A stretch of DNA of 6,875 bases from positions 10,547-17,421 of the forward strand of contig DBCA01000109.1 in NCBI GenBank assembly GCA_002292805.1, given 5' to 3'. Origin of the DNA: Caryophanales bacterium UBA970 (GTDB lineage Bacteria > Bacillota_I > Bacilli_A > RFN20 > CAG-826). Below the pieces are notes generated by a model. It was given only the letters and a program-made list of their open reading frames with translations, was not told the origin of the DNA and ran no database searches. The translations under genes were made by a program, and so were the position numbers. Of the stretch, positions 1-6,875 are shown piece after piece (position 1 is the stretch's first letter; every line of letters starts with the position of its first letter).

Positions 1-173
1 ATATGCTCTCAGAGGCAAGTCTAGAATTGTTACCATTAAAGCATGTTAAAATTCTAGGTGCTGATTGGATCATGGGTTTTCAAACCAAAGCTGATCAGTT
101 AACAAAAAGGCAAGTCAGCAAAATCAAGAATCTTATTAACAAACAGGAGCAGTATCATGGAAAAACAAATTAA
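1..173 (+). CDS. 3' end of an unrecognised gene (partial, truncated by window start)
   Basis: An open frame (codons beginning at base 3) runs in from the window edge and ends at a TAA at 171-173. It gives about 56 residues containing 'LPLKHVKILGADWIMGF' followed by a Lys/Gln-rich helical tail ('KRQVSKIKNLINKQ'). The other two forward frames stop within the first 50 bases, at 22-24 and 47-49. The mix of hydrophobic strand-like and basic helical segments looks like a real C-terminus rather than random translation. It overlaps the start of proS by 17 bases, so translation of the two may be coupled. I do not recognise the family, and the ATG at base 3 is probably internal. The gene is fairly likely to be real; its function is unknown. 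Confidence 0.5.
   Translation, partial: MLSEASLELLPLKHVKILGADWIMGFQTKADQLTKRQVSKIKNLINKQEQYHGKTN
145..149 (+). promoter_or_regulatory. Ribosome binding site of proS
   Basis: AGGAG lies seven bases before the ATG at 157. It fixes that start codon even though it sits inside the 3' end of the upstream frame. Confidence 0.8.
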
Positions 174-1593
174 AAACGAGGCCATCACATCACGTACACA
201 AGACTTCGCGCAATGGTACACCGATGTTTGCAAAAAAGCTGAATTAATGGATTATTCATCCACCAAAGGATTTATTATCTATCGTCCATATGGGTATGCA
301 ATTTGGGAACAAATTCAAAAGTATCTTGATTTAGAATTTAAAGAAACAGGTCATGAGAATGTTTACATGCCTATGGTGATTCCTCAAAGTCTTTTTAATA
401 AAGAAAAAGAACACGTAGAAGGATTCGCCCCTGAAACCTTAGTTGCTACGCTTGGAGGAAAAGAAAAACTCGACGACCCGCTCATCATTCGACCCACCTC
501 AGAAGTTTTATTCTGTGAACACTATGCGAAAATCGTCAATTCTTATCGTGATTTACCCAAAAAATATAACCAATGGTGCTCGGTGGTGAGATGGGAAAAA
601 ACCACAAGACCATTTTTACGTGGTGCTGAATTTTTATGGCAAGAAGGTCATACAGTCCATGAAACAGAACAAGAAGCACGGTTTGAAACCTTACAAATGC
701 TAAAAATTTATCAAGACATGGGTGAACAATTATTAGCGATTCCCTTCTTAACGGGTAAGAAAACTGAGAAAGAAAAGTTTGCAGGGGCAATGGAAACCTA
801 CGCTATAGAAGCTTTGATGCATGATGGTAAATCGTTACAATCTGGAACAAGTCATTATTTCGGCACTGGATTTGCCAAAGCTTTCGGCATTCAATTTCAA
901 GACCGGCTAAACACCTTACAACCTGTTCATCAAACGTCTTGGGGAGTTTCAACTCGCTTAATTGGTAGTTTGATTATGGTTCATGGCGATGATAATGGTC
1001 TTGTTTTACCACCTCAAGTTGCTCCAATTCAGGTAATCATTGTCCCTATCATGCAACAAAAACCAGGCGTACTGACGGCTGCAAAAGCACTTCTAGACAC
1101 CTTAAAAGCTTCAGGAATAAGAGCAACCATGGACGCAACGGACAATTCACCTGGTTGGAAATTTGCAGAAGCGGAAATGAAGGGCATTCCATTACGTGTT
1201 GAAATAGGCCCTAGAGACTTAGAACAACAACAAATTGTGATTGTGAAGCGTAATGATAAAGTTAAAAAAATTATTAAGTTTGCTGATTTAGTATCTGAAG
1301 CAAAAGGATTAATGGTAACCATCCAACAAGAAATGTTATTAAAGGCCAAAGAACATTTATCGATGAATATTCGAGAAGTATCATCCCTTGATCAGTTGAT
1401 AGAAACGCTGAATCAATTTGGTGGATACGCCAAAGCTTCCGTTGATGATAGTGAAGACGTTGAACGCATCGTCAAAGAAAAAGCTCAGGCAACCGCGCGG
1501 GTTATTCCCTTTGATCAAGTTGGATTACAAGCAAGATGTGCCATCACCGGCAAACCAGCCAAACGAATCGTTTATTTTGCGCGAGCCTATTAA
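157..1593 (+). CDS. proS: Prolyl-tRNA synthetase, archaeal/eukaryotic-type (ProS type 3)
   Basis: This cytoplasmic class II aminoacyl-tRNA synthetase charges tRNA-Pro with proline using ATP. At 478 residues it has the usual length of the short bacterial ProS3 group, which lacks the editing insertion of the long E. coli type. Visible parts are the N-terminal catalytic start ('YRPYGYAIWE', residues 42-51), motif 2 ('RPTSE' at 112-116, 'RWEKTTRPFLRGAEFLWQEGH' region at 145-165), the proline-pocket segment 'SGTSHYFGTGFAKAF' (229-243), motif 3 with Arg267, and an anticodon-binding domain from about 290. The C-terminus ends in the family hallmark 'FARAY' with a terminal Tyr. The C-terminal domain normally binds zinc through four cysteines, but here only Cys461 remains. 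The start is set by AGGAG seven bases upstream. No terminator is seen after the stop; the next promoter begins almost at once. Confidence 0.97.
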   Translation: MEKQIKNEAITSRTQDFAQWYTDVCKKAELMDYSSTKGFIIYRPYGYAIWEQIQKYLDLEFKETGHENVYMPMVIPQSLFNKEKEHVEGFAPETLVATLGGKEKLDDPLIIRPTSEVLFCEHYAKIVNSYRDLPKKYNQWCSVVRWEKTTRPFLRGAEFLWQEGHTVHETEQEARFETLQMLKIYQDMGEQLLAIPFLTGKKTEKEKFAGAMETYAIEALMHDGKSLQSGTSHYFGTGFAKAFGIQFQDRLNTLQPVHQTSWGVSTRLIGSLIMVHGDDNGLVLPPQVAPIQVIIVPIMQQKPGVLTAAKALLDTLKASGIRATMDATDNSPGWKFAEAEMKGIPLRVEIGPRDLEQQQIVIVKRNDKVKKIIKFADLVSEAKGLMVTIQQEMLLKAKEHLSMNIREVSSLDQLIETLNQFGGYAKASVDDSEDVERIVKEKAQATARVIPFDQVGLQARCAITGKPAKRIVYFARAY

Positions 1594-1599
1594 TTAACC

Positions 1600-1629
1600 T
1601 TGAATCGTCGTCAAAACCTATGCTACTAT
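1600..1629 (+). promoter_or_regulatory. Promoter of tRNA-Ser
   Basis: A sigma-70/SigA-like pair: -35 TTGAAT (1600-1605) and -10 TACTAT (1624-1629), separated by 18 bases. Transcription would begin near 1636, a few bases before the mature 5' end of the tRNA at 1641. The -35 box starts only seven bases after the proS stop codon. Confidence 0.65.
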
Positions 1630-1640
1630 GTTTTAGCGTT

Positions 1641-1733
1641 GGAGTAGTACCCAAGAGGCTGAAGGGGACGGTTTGCTAAACCGTTAGATCGGAGTAATCC
1701 GGTGCGAGGGTTCAAATCCCTCCTACTCCGCCA
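1641..1733 (+). tRNA. tRNA-Ser (anticodon GCU)
   Basis: The full cloverleaf can be drawn. The acceptor stem GGAGTAG (1641-1647) pairs with CTACTCC (1723-1729). The D stem is CCC/GGG (1650-1652 / 1664-1666). The anticodon stem ACGGT/ACCGT encloses loop TTGCTAA, with anticodon GCT at 1675-1677. A long class II variable arm contains the stem CGGA/TCCG (1690-1693 / 1698-1701), as expected for serine. The T stem GAGGG/CCCTC has loop TTCAAAT. The discriminator is G1730 and the CCA (1731-1733) is encoded. It reads AGC and AGU serine codons. It has its own promoter and terminator, so it is probably transcribed alone, possibly with read-through into the next gene. Confidence 0.97.
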
Positions 1734-1734
1734 T

Positions 1735-1761
1735 AACCCATATTCATTTATGGGTTTTTTT
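1735..1761 (+). terminator. Rho-independent terminator after tRNA-Ser
   Basis: An eight-base perfect stem AACCCATA (1735-1742) / TATGGGTT (1749-1756) with a six-base loop runs into a T stretch (1755-1761). It begins two bases after the tRNA CCA. There is no matching T run on the other strand, so it acts in the plus direction only. Confidence 0.88.
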
Positions 1762-1764
1762 ATT

Positions 1765-1790
1765 TTGAGAATAGGCGAAAAAGTTATAAA
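1765..1790 (+). promoter_or_regulatory. Possible promoter region of the GNAT-acyltransferase-symporter run
   Basis: Downstream of the tRNA terminator there is a good -10-like TATAAA (1785-1790). A TTGAGA at 1765-1770 resembles a -35 box but is only 14 bases away, shorter than normal. A promoter is expected here because the terminator separates this run from the tRNA. If this -10 is used, the leader before the ATG at 1810 would be only about 13 bases. The assignment is tentative. Confidence 0.35.
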
Positions 1791-1809
1791 ATTACAGATA
1801 ACAACGATT

Positions 1810-2937
1810 ATGGTGATTATAGAAACTGTTAAGACTCGAAACGAACTTAGAAAATTTATTGATTTTCCATCCAATTTATATGAAGGGAATCCTTTTTTTA
1901 CCCCTTATATCTTTGAGGATGAATTAAGTAATCTTAATCCAAAAAAGAATCCAGCGAGTTCTTATTGTGATTTTAAGTTATTTCTAGCTAAAAAAGATGG
2001 CAAGATTGTTGGTCGAGTTGCTGCCATCATTAATCGGTTTTCAAATGAGAAGTATCATGAAAAACGAGTTCGTTTTAACCGAATTGATTTTATTGATAAC
2101 CAAGAGGTCTTTGACGCCTTGATTGGAGCAGTTAGTCAATATGGTAAAGAGCATGGCATGACCCAAATGGCAGGGCCATTAGGATATTCAGATCAAGACA
2201 AAGAAGGCTTACTTACCTTTGGTTTTGAAGAGAAAAATATGTTTGTTACTTTTTATACTGCCCCCTATTATGTTGACCATTTTCAACGGTATGGTTTTCA
2301 AATCGACGCCACTTGGAAGGAATACCAAATTAAAGTTCCTAAAGCGATACCCCCTATTTTAGATAAAATTTCCCAACGGGTCATGGAAAGAAATCATCTA
2401 CACGTGGTTCGTATTAAGTCCAAAAAGTATCGATATTTAGCCCCATATATCAAACAAATCTTTCAACTGATGAATAAGACGTATGATCATCTTTATGGAT
2501 ATGTTCCTGTCAAAGAAGATTTGATGGATATGTTGGTGAAACAATATATTCCGTTGGTCAATCTAGATTATATTCAACTGATCTGTGATGCGAATGATAC
2601 TTTGGTCGCATTTGGATTGATGATTCCTTCACCCGTTGATGCTTTAAAACGTTCAAAGGGACATTTGTTTCCCTTTGGATTTATTAATTTTTTCAAGCAA
2701 TTAAAGCATAGTAAAGTTTTGGATATGCTTTTAATTGCAGTTGAACCATCCTTAAAAAATTCCGGTGTTTTAGCCCTTGTCTTTACCGAAGCCATCCGTA
2801 ATGCAATAAAAAACGGCATTGAGCACGCTGAAACAGGACCAGAATTAGAAAACAATCAACACGTTCAATCGTTATGGAAAAACTTTGATTCTCGTCACCA
2901 TAAAACAAGAAGTGCTTTTGTGAAAGATATTCAATAA
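1810..2937 (+). CDS. Large GNAT-fold (acyl-CoA N-acyltransferase superfamily) protein of unknown substrate
   Basis: A 375-residue protein resembling the widespread uncharacterised GNAT-like proteins of about 370-390 residues in Bacteroidetes and Firmicutes. Seen: an N-terminal 'FIDFPSNLYEGNPFFTPYIFEDE' type opening (residues 16-38), 'NPKKNP' (43-48), a GNAT-like strand 'FLAKKDGKIVGRVAAIIN' (58-75), 'GPLGYSDQDKEGLLTFGFEE' (122-141), and 'YYVDHFQRYGF' (153-163). A second GNAT-like half follows, ending with 'ETGPELENNQHVQSLW' (341-356). The family suggests transfer of an acyl or similar group from a CoA- or carrier-linked donor, but no substrate can be read from the sequence. The open frame continues back through the tRNA; I chose the ATG at 1810 because homology-like sequence begins there and all earlier starts lie in the tRNA or its terminator. 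No Shine-Dalgarno is evident. The stop abuts the start of the acyltransferase gene. Confidence 0.8.
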   Translation: MVIIETVKTRNELRKFIDFPSNLYEGNPFFTPYIFEDELSNLNPKKNPASSYCDFKLFLAKKDGKIVGRVAAIINRFSNEKYHEKRVRFNRIDFIDNQEVFDALIGAVSQYGKEHGMTQMAGPLGYSDQDKEGLLTFGFEEKNMFVTFYTAPYYVDHFQRYGFQIDATWKEYQIKVPKAIPPILDKISQRVMERNHLHVVRIKSKKYRYLAPYIKQIFQLMNKTYDHLYGYVPVKEDLMDMLVKQYIPLVNLDYIQLICDANDTLVAFGLMIPSPVDALKRSKGHLFPFGFINFFKQLKHSKVLDMLLIAVEPSLKNSGVLALVFTEAIRNAIKNGIEHAETGPELENNQHVQSLWKNFDSRHHKTRSAFVKDIQ

Positions 2938-4164
2938 ATGGCAACCAAGAAATATACGTTTTGGCAGCATGGAGTTTATGTCAAAATCATTCGTTTTTTT
3001 GTTGGACCTTTTTTTAAACTCTATTACCGTTTTAGGGCTCGTGCAATCAAGATTAAAAAGACCGGGCCTTATTTAATCCTTGCCAATCACACGGCAGAAT
3101 TCGATATTATTTTCTTAGGGATGTTGTTTGATGCCCCTTTGTACTTTGTGGCAAGTGATCAACTGTTAAACTCTGGAAAAGGTAGCTGGGTTTTAAGAAC
3201 ACTTTTTAATCCAATTCCAAAGAGTAAATCGGTAGCGGATTTGGCCGTGGTTAAAAGAATGAAGTCAGTCATACAAGAAGGTGGTAACGTAGCAATTTTT
3301 CCAGAAGGTAATTCATCCATTCATGGTGGGCCTTCTAAAATTCCTGAAGGGATGGGTCGTTTAATAAAATTTTTAAATGTTCCCGTCAAGTTTATCTCTA
3401 TTCAAGGATTATATTTATCGTCCCCTCGCTGGTCGTATCATCGAAAATTTGGGCCTTCAACCATGAAACAGATAAAAACCATCACCCCTGATCAATTTCA
3501 TTCCATGGCACCGGAATCATTAGAAACCTTAGTGAAAGAGACACTCAATATCTCCGCCTATGATCACAACCAGTTTTCCTATCTAGGAAAGCGGATGGCT
3601 GAAGGATTACATAAATTAATTTTTACCTGCCCTCAATGTCGTGGGTTGTTCACCACAGACAGTAGGCATGATGAGTTATTTTGTGACCAATGTGACTTTA
3701 AAGGGACTTATGATCAACATGGCTATTTAACCATTAACGGTCACAAAGAAAATTTAATCAACCATGATGCGATGAATCTTCAGCGCTTCCACGAATACAT
3801 GCTTGTTCATGGAAACAAGGTTGCTATTCACCGCCAATGTGAGGTTGCATTTTGGGAAGGTGGAAATAAAAGACGATCTGCTTTTGAAGATACAAATTTT
3901 GAAATTTCAGAAAAAGGAGTAAAATTACTACTCAAGGACAAGGAAATCCACTATTCCTTTGATGACATCTATTCTCAAGCGATTCAAGTTCGAACGAAAC
4001 TTCTCATTTATCCTAACCAAGGTCAAATGATGTTGCTAAGGTTTGACAAAAAGGACTCCCCATACGCTTTGTTCAACGTGATCAAATGGTATAAGACTCA
4101 TTTAATGGAGGAAAATAAACATGAATTTACTAAGCGCCTCGCCACAACCTTTTTGGGCCTTTGA
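2938..4164 (+). CDS. PlsC-like lysophospholipid acyltransferase with C-terminal zinc ribbon
   Basis: A 408-residue membrane-associated acyltransferase of the PlsC/glycerophosphate O-acyltransferase superfamily, expected to move a fatty acyl chain to a hydroxyl on a lipid or lysolipid. The catalytic HX4D motif is present (His51, Asp56, in 'ANHTAEFD'), as is 'FPEGNSS' (121-127). A hydrophobic, basic stretch precedes them (residues 14-40). After the catalytic domain, at about 230, comes an added four-cysteine module: CPQC (231-234) and CDQC (249-252), a zinc-ribbon spacing. A further roughly 130 residues of alternating strand-like segments end in a helix ('ALFNVIKWYKTHL'), perhaps a PH-like fold; this last part is a guess. 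PlsC itself is about 200-250 residues, so nearly half the protein is extra. The ATG directly follows the GNAT stop with only a weak GAAAGA upstream, suggesting translational coupling. The TGA stop lies inside the symporter gene. Confidence 0.85.
   Translation: MATKKYTFWQHGVYVKIIRFFVGPFFKLYYRFRARAIKIKKTGPYLILANHTAEFDIIFLGMLFDAPLYFVASDQLLNSGKGSWVLRTLFNPIPKSKSVADLAVVKRMKSVIQEGGNVAIFPEGNSSIHGGPSKIPEGMGRLIKFLNVPVKFISIQGLYLSSPRWSYHRKFGPSTMKQIKTITPDQFHSMAPESLETLVKETLNISAYDHNQFSYLGKRMAEGLHKLIFTCPQCRGLFTTDSRHDELFCDQCDFKGTYDQHGYLTINGHKENLINHDAMNLQRFHEYMLVHGNKVAIHRQCEVAFWEGGNKRRSAFEDTNFEISEKGVKLLLKDKEIHYSFDDIYSQAIQVRTKLLIYPNQGQMMLLRFDKKDSPYALFNVIKWYKTHLMEENKHEFTKRLATTFLGL
4107..4111 (+). promoter_or_regulatory. 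Ribosome binding site of the symporter gene
   Basis: GGAGG lies nine bases before the ATG at 4121, inside the acyltransferase coding region. It supports a start that overlaps the upstream gene by 44 bases. Confidence 0.8.
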
Positions 4165-5578
4165 TTTTTACTGGAGTCAGATCATCCAATTTTCGATCAT
4201 TATGGCCATTTTGTTATTGGCCAATGTATTAAGAAGAAAAGTTCTTTGGTTAAAAGCTTCTTTATTGCCAGTGGCAGTCATTGGTGGTTTCTTAGGCTTA
4301 TTGATCAAGTATCTTTTTAATGGTAGCCCAATCTCTATTGCTAATCTAATGATAGAAGAGACGAGCTTATTTAATGTGGACATATTAAGTTCGTTTACCT
4401 ACCACGCGATTGCCATAGGTTTTGGTGCCTTAACACTTAAAGGTATCGATCAGATGAATCAAGGACCAATGAGGAAAAAACCACTCGCCGTGAAGAGTGG
4501 GATGGTCATCGTTAATTCTTATCTAATCCAGGGTATTTTTGGTCTAGTTGTCACAAGTATTCTTACTTTCTTCTTTGTAAACATTCCTAATTATGCTGGG
4601 TTTTTATTACCGATGGGCTTCGGTCAAGGACCTGGTCAAGCTCTGAATGTTGGTGATATCTTTCAACGTCTAGATTTTGTCTACGGGCGTGATTTTGGTC
4701 TTTCTATTGCTTCAATTGGTTTTCTTGCAGCGTCATTAGGCGGCGTCATTTATCTACGGAAATTAAAAAACAAGGGCTTATTAAGGACAGTAGAAGCTAC
4801 CTCGATGGAATCAAAAGAAGAATCCACCATCTTAGAAGGCAACGGCCAAATCCCTCTTGTCGATGCCGTGGATAAGTTAACCATTCAAGTTGCCATTTTA
4901 TTCTTTATTTATGGTTTATCATGGTTATTTATTTATGTTCTTGAACAATTGATGCGACAAAGCGGTGTAGTTTTTTTAATTAGGAATTTAATACCACTTT
5001 TATATGGTTTTAACTTTATTATTGTTGTTTTTGCAGCATTATTATATAAAGTGATCACCCGCAAACTCATTCAATCCAAGATCATGAAAAGAATTTACAC
5101 GAATGATTTTTTACTCAACCGGATTGCTGGATTAGCATTCGACATCATGATGATTGCCTCGATTATGGCTATCGACATCACCTTGGTTGGTGATTTAGGG
5201 TTCTTGGTGACGTTACTTGTTTTAGTGATAGGTGGTGGTTTGATCACTTACTTCTATTTAGGTTATTTAACCAAAATTGTCTATCCTAACTATCCCCATG
5301 AAGCATTCTTGGTCTTTTATGGCACCATGACCGGCACCGCCTCCACTGGGATTGCCTTATTAAGAGAAAAAGACCCTTATTTTGAAACCCCGGCTGCCAA
5401 TGACATTGTCTATGGATCATCCATGGCTATTCCTTTAGGCTTTCCTCTCCTCTTATTTGTTGGGGTTGTGAGTCAAGGGTGGGTATCTTTGTTGATTGTT
5501 TTGGTTATTTTGTCATTAATTTTTACGGTTTATCATCTAATTTTAAGCAAATCAAAGAAGAAACAAAATCTTCAGTAA
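4121..5578 (+). CDS. GltS-family (ESS) sodium:glutamate-type symporter
   Basis: A 485-residue integral membrane protein with about ten or more hydrophobic helices, resembling the glutamate:sodium symporter family (ESS, GltS). These proteins import glutamate or related compounds with Na+. The two inverted-repeat halves each carry a Gly-rich reentrant-loop signature: 'GFGQGPGQALNVG' (166-178) and 'GTMTGTASTGIALLREKDP' (401-419). 'DFGLSIASIGFLAASLGG' (191-208) is the typical helix after the first loop. A hydrophilic, acidic cytoplasmic-like linker separates the halves (about 222-250). It is longer than E. coli GltS (about 400 residues), as in other Firmicute members. Substrate is inferred from the family only and could be another dicarboxylic or amino acid. 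The gene overlaps the acyltransferase by 44 bases in another frame, and the strong RBS fixes the start. No terminator is visible after it. Confidence 0.88.
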   Translation: MNLLSASPQPFWAFDFYWSQIIQFSIIMAILLLANVLRRKVLWLKASLLPVAVIGGFLGLLIKYLFNGSPISIANLMIEETSLFNVDILSSFTYHAIAIGFGALTLKGIDQMNQGPMRKKPLAVKSGMVIVNSYLIQGIFGLVVTSILTFFFVNIPNYAGFLLPMGFGQGPGQALNVGDIFQRLDFVYGRDFGLSIASIGFLAASLGGVIYLRKLKNKGLLRTVEATSMESKEESTILEGNGQIPLVDAVDKLTIQVAILFFIYGLSWLFIYVLEQLMRQSGVVFLIRNLIPLLYGFNFIIVVFAALLYKVITRKLIQSKIMKRIYTNDFLLNRIAGLAFDIMMIASIMAIDITLVGDLGFLVTLLVLVIGGGLITYFYLGYLTKIVYPNYPHEAFLVFYGTMTGTASTGIALLREKDPYFETPAANDIVYGSSMAIPLGFPLLLFVGVVSQGWVSLLIVLVILSLIFTVYHLILSKSKKKQNLQ

Positions 5579-5582
5579 TCTT

Positions 5583-5613
5583 TTCACACTTTCATTGTTA
5601 AATCTTTTATAAT
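5583..5613 (+). promoter_or_regulatory. Promoter of eno
   Basis: A perfect -10 TATAAT (5608-5613) is preceded by TTCACA (5583-5588), five of six matches to the -35 consensus, at a slightly long spacing of 19 bases. It lies in the 62-base gap after the symporter stop and gives enolase its own transcription start near 5620. Confidence 0.65.
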
Positions 5614-5626
5614 ACCTATGTTTAAT

Positions 5627-6875
<1,249 letters not shown>

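Noticed and set aside
536..1349. Minus-strand open frames opposite proS
   Set aside because: They are shadows of a confidently identified gene with no start signals or recognisable domains.
1702..1809. N-terminal extension of the GNAT frame back through the tRNA
   Set aside because: It translates the tRNA-Ser T arm and the terminator hairpin; the in-frame ATG at 1750 lies in the terminator stem. Family-like sequence begins only after 1810.
1626..1874. Minus-strand open frame across the tRNA gene
   Set aside because: It is antisense to a complete tRNA and the GNAT start, with no promoter or RBS signal; its 'RSRRDLNPRTGLLRSNGLANRPLQ' type sequence is the familiar false translation of tRNA-Ser antisense.
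3915..3933. Small inverted repeat GAGTA / TACTC inside the acyltransferase gene
   Set aside because: The stem is five bases with no T run; expected by chance in AT-rich coding sequence.
2574..4383. Minus-strand open frames opposite the GNAT and symporter genes
   Set aside because: Short antisense shadows of conserved coding sequence with no RBS or domain.

Overview
The window is AT-rich, densely packed and entirely plus-strand: five protein genes and one tRNA, plus a fragment of an upstream gene. Every clear Trp codon is TGG, and TGA is used as a stop after the acyltransferase gene. CGG arginine codons also occur. ProRS is of the archaeal/eukaryotic type and Shine-Dalgarno sites are strong. 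Together this suggests a low-GC Firmicute or Mollicute-like bacterium with the standard genetic code, such as an Acholeplasma/Izemoplasma-type or Erysipelotrichia-like lineage, and argues against Mycoplasma/Spiroplasma. The lineage is an inference; no rRNA or other marker settles it.

Layout. Bases 1-173 hold the 3' end of an unrecognised gene that overlaps proS by 17 bases. proS (157-1593) encodes a complete prolyl-tRNA synthetase whose C-terminal zinc site has lost most of its cysteines. A self-contained tRNA unit follows: promoter, tRNA-Ser(GCU) with encoded CCA, and a hairpin terminator ending at 1761. Next comes a tight three-gene run: a large GNAT-fold protein (1810-2937), a PlsC-like acyltransferase with an added four-cysteine zinc ribbon and an unassigned C-terminal domain (2938-4164, starting on the base after the GNAT stop), and a GltS-family sodium/amino-acid symporter (4121-5578, overlapping the acyltransferase by 44 bases). 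A fresh promoter and strong RBS then start eno (enolase), which runs off the window about 20 codons before its expected end.

The translation and glycolysis genes (proS, tRNA-Ser, eno) are housekeeping. The middle three genes look like a transcriptionally and translationally coupled unit. A GNAT-fold enzyme paired with a PlsC-type O-acyltransferase recalls the arrangement used to make ornithine or glycine lipids, and here an amino-acid transporter is attached. That link is speculative but is the most interesting idea in the window. No mobile elements, CRISPR arrays or long repeats were seen, and no gene-free stretch exceeds 80 bases.
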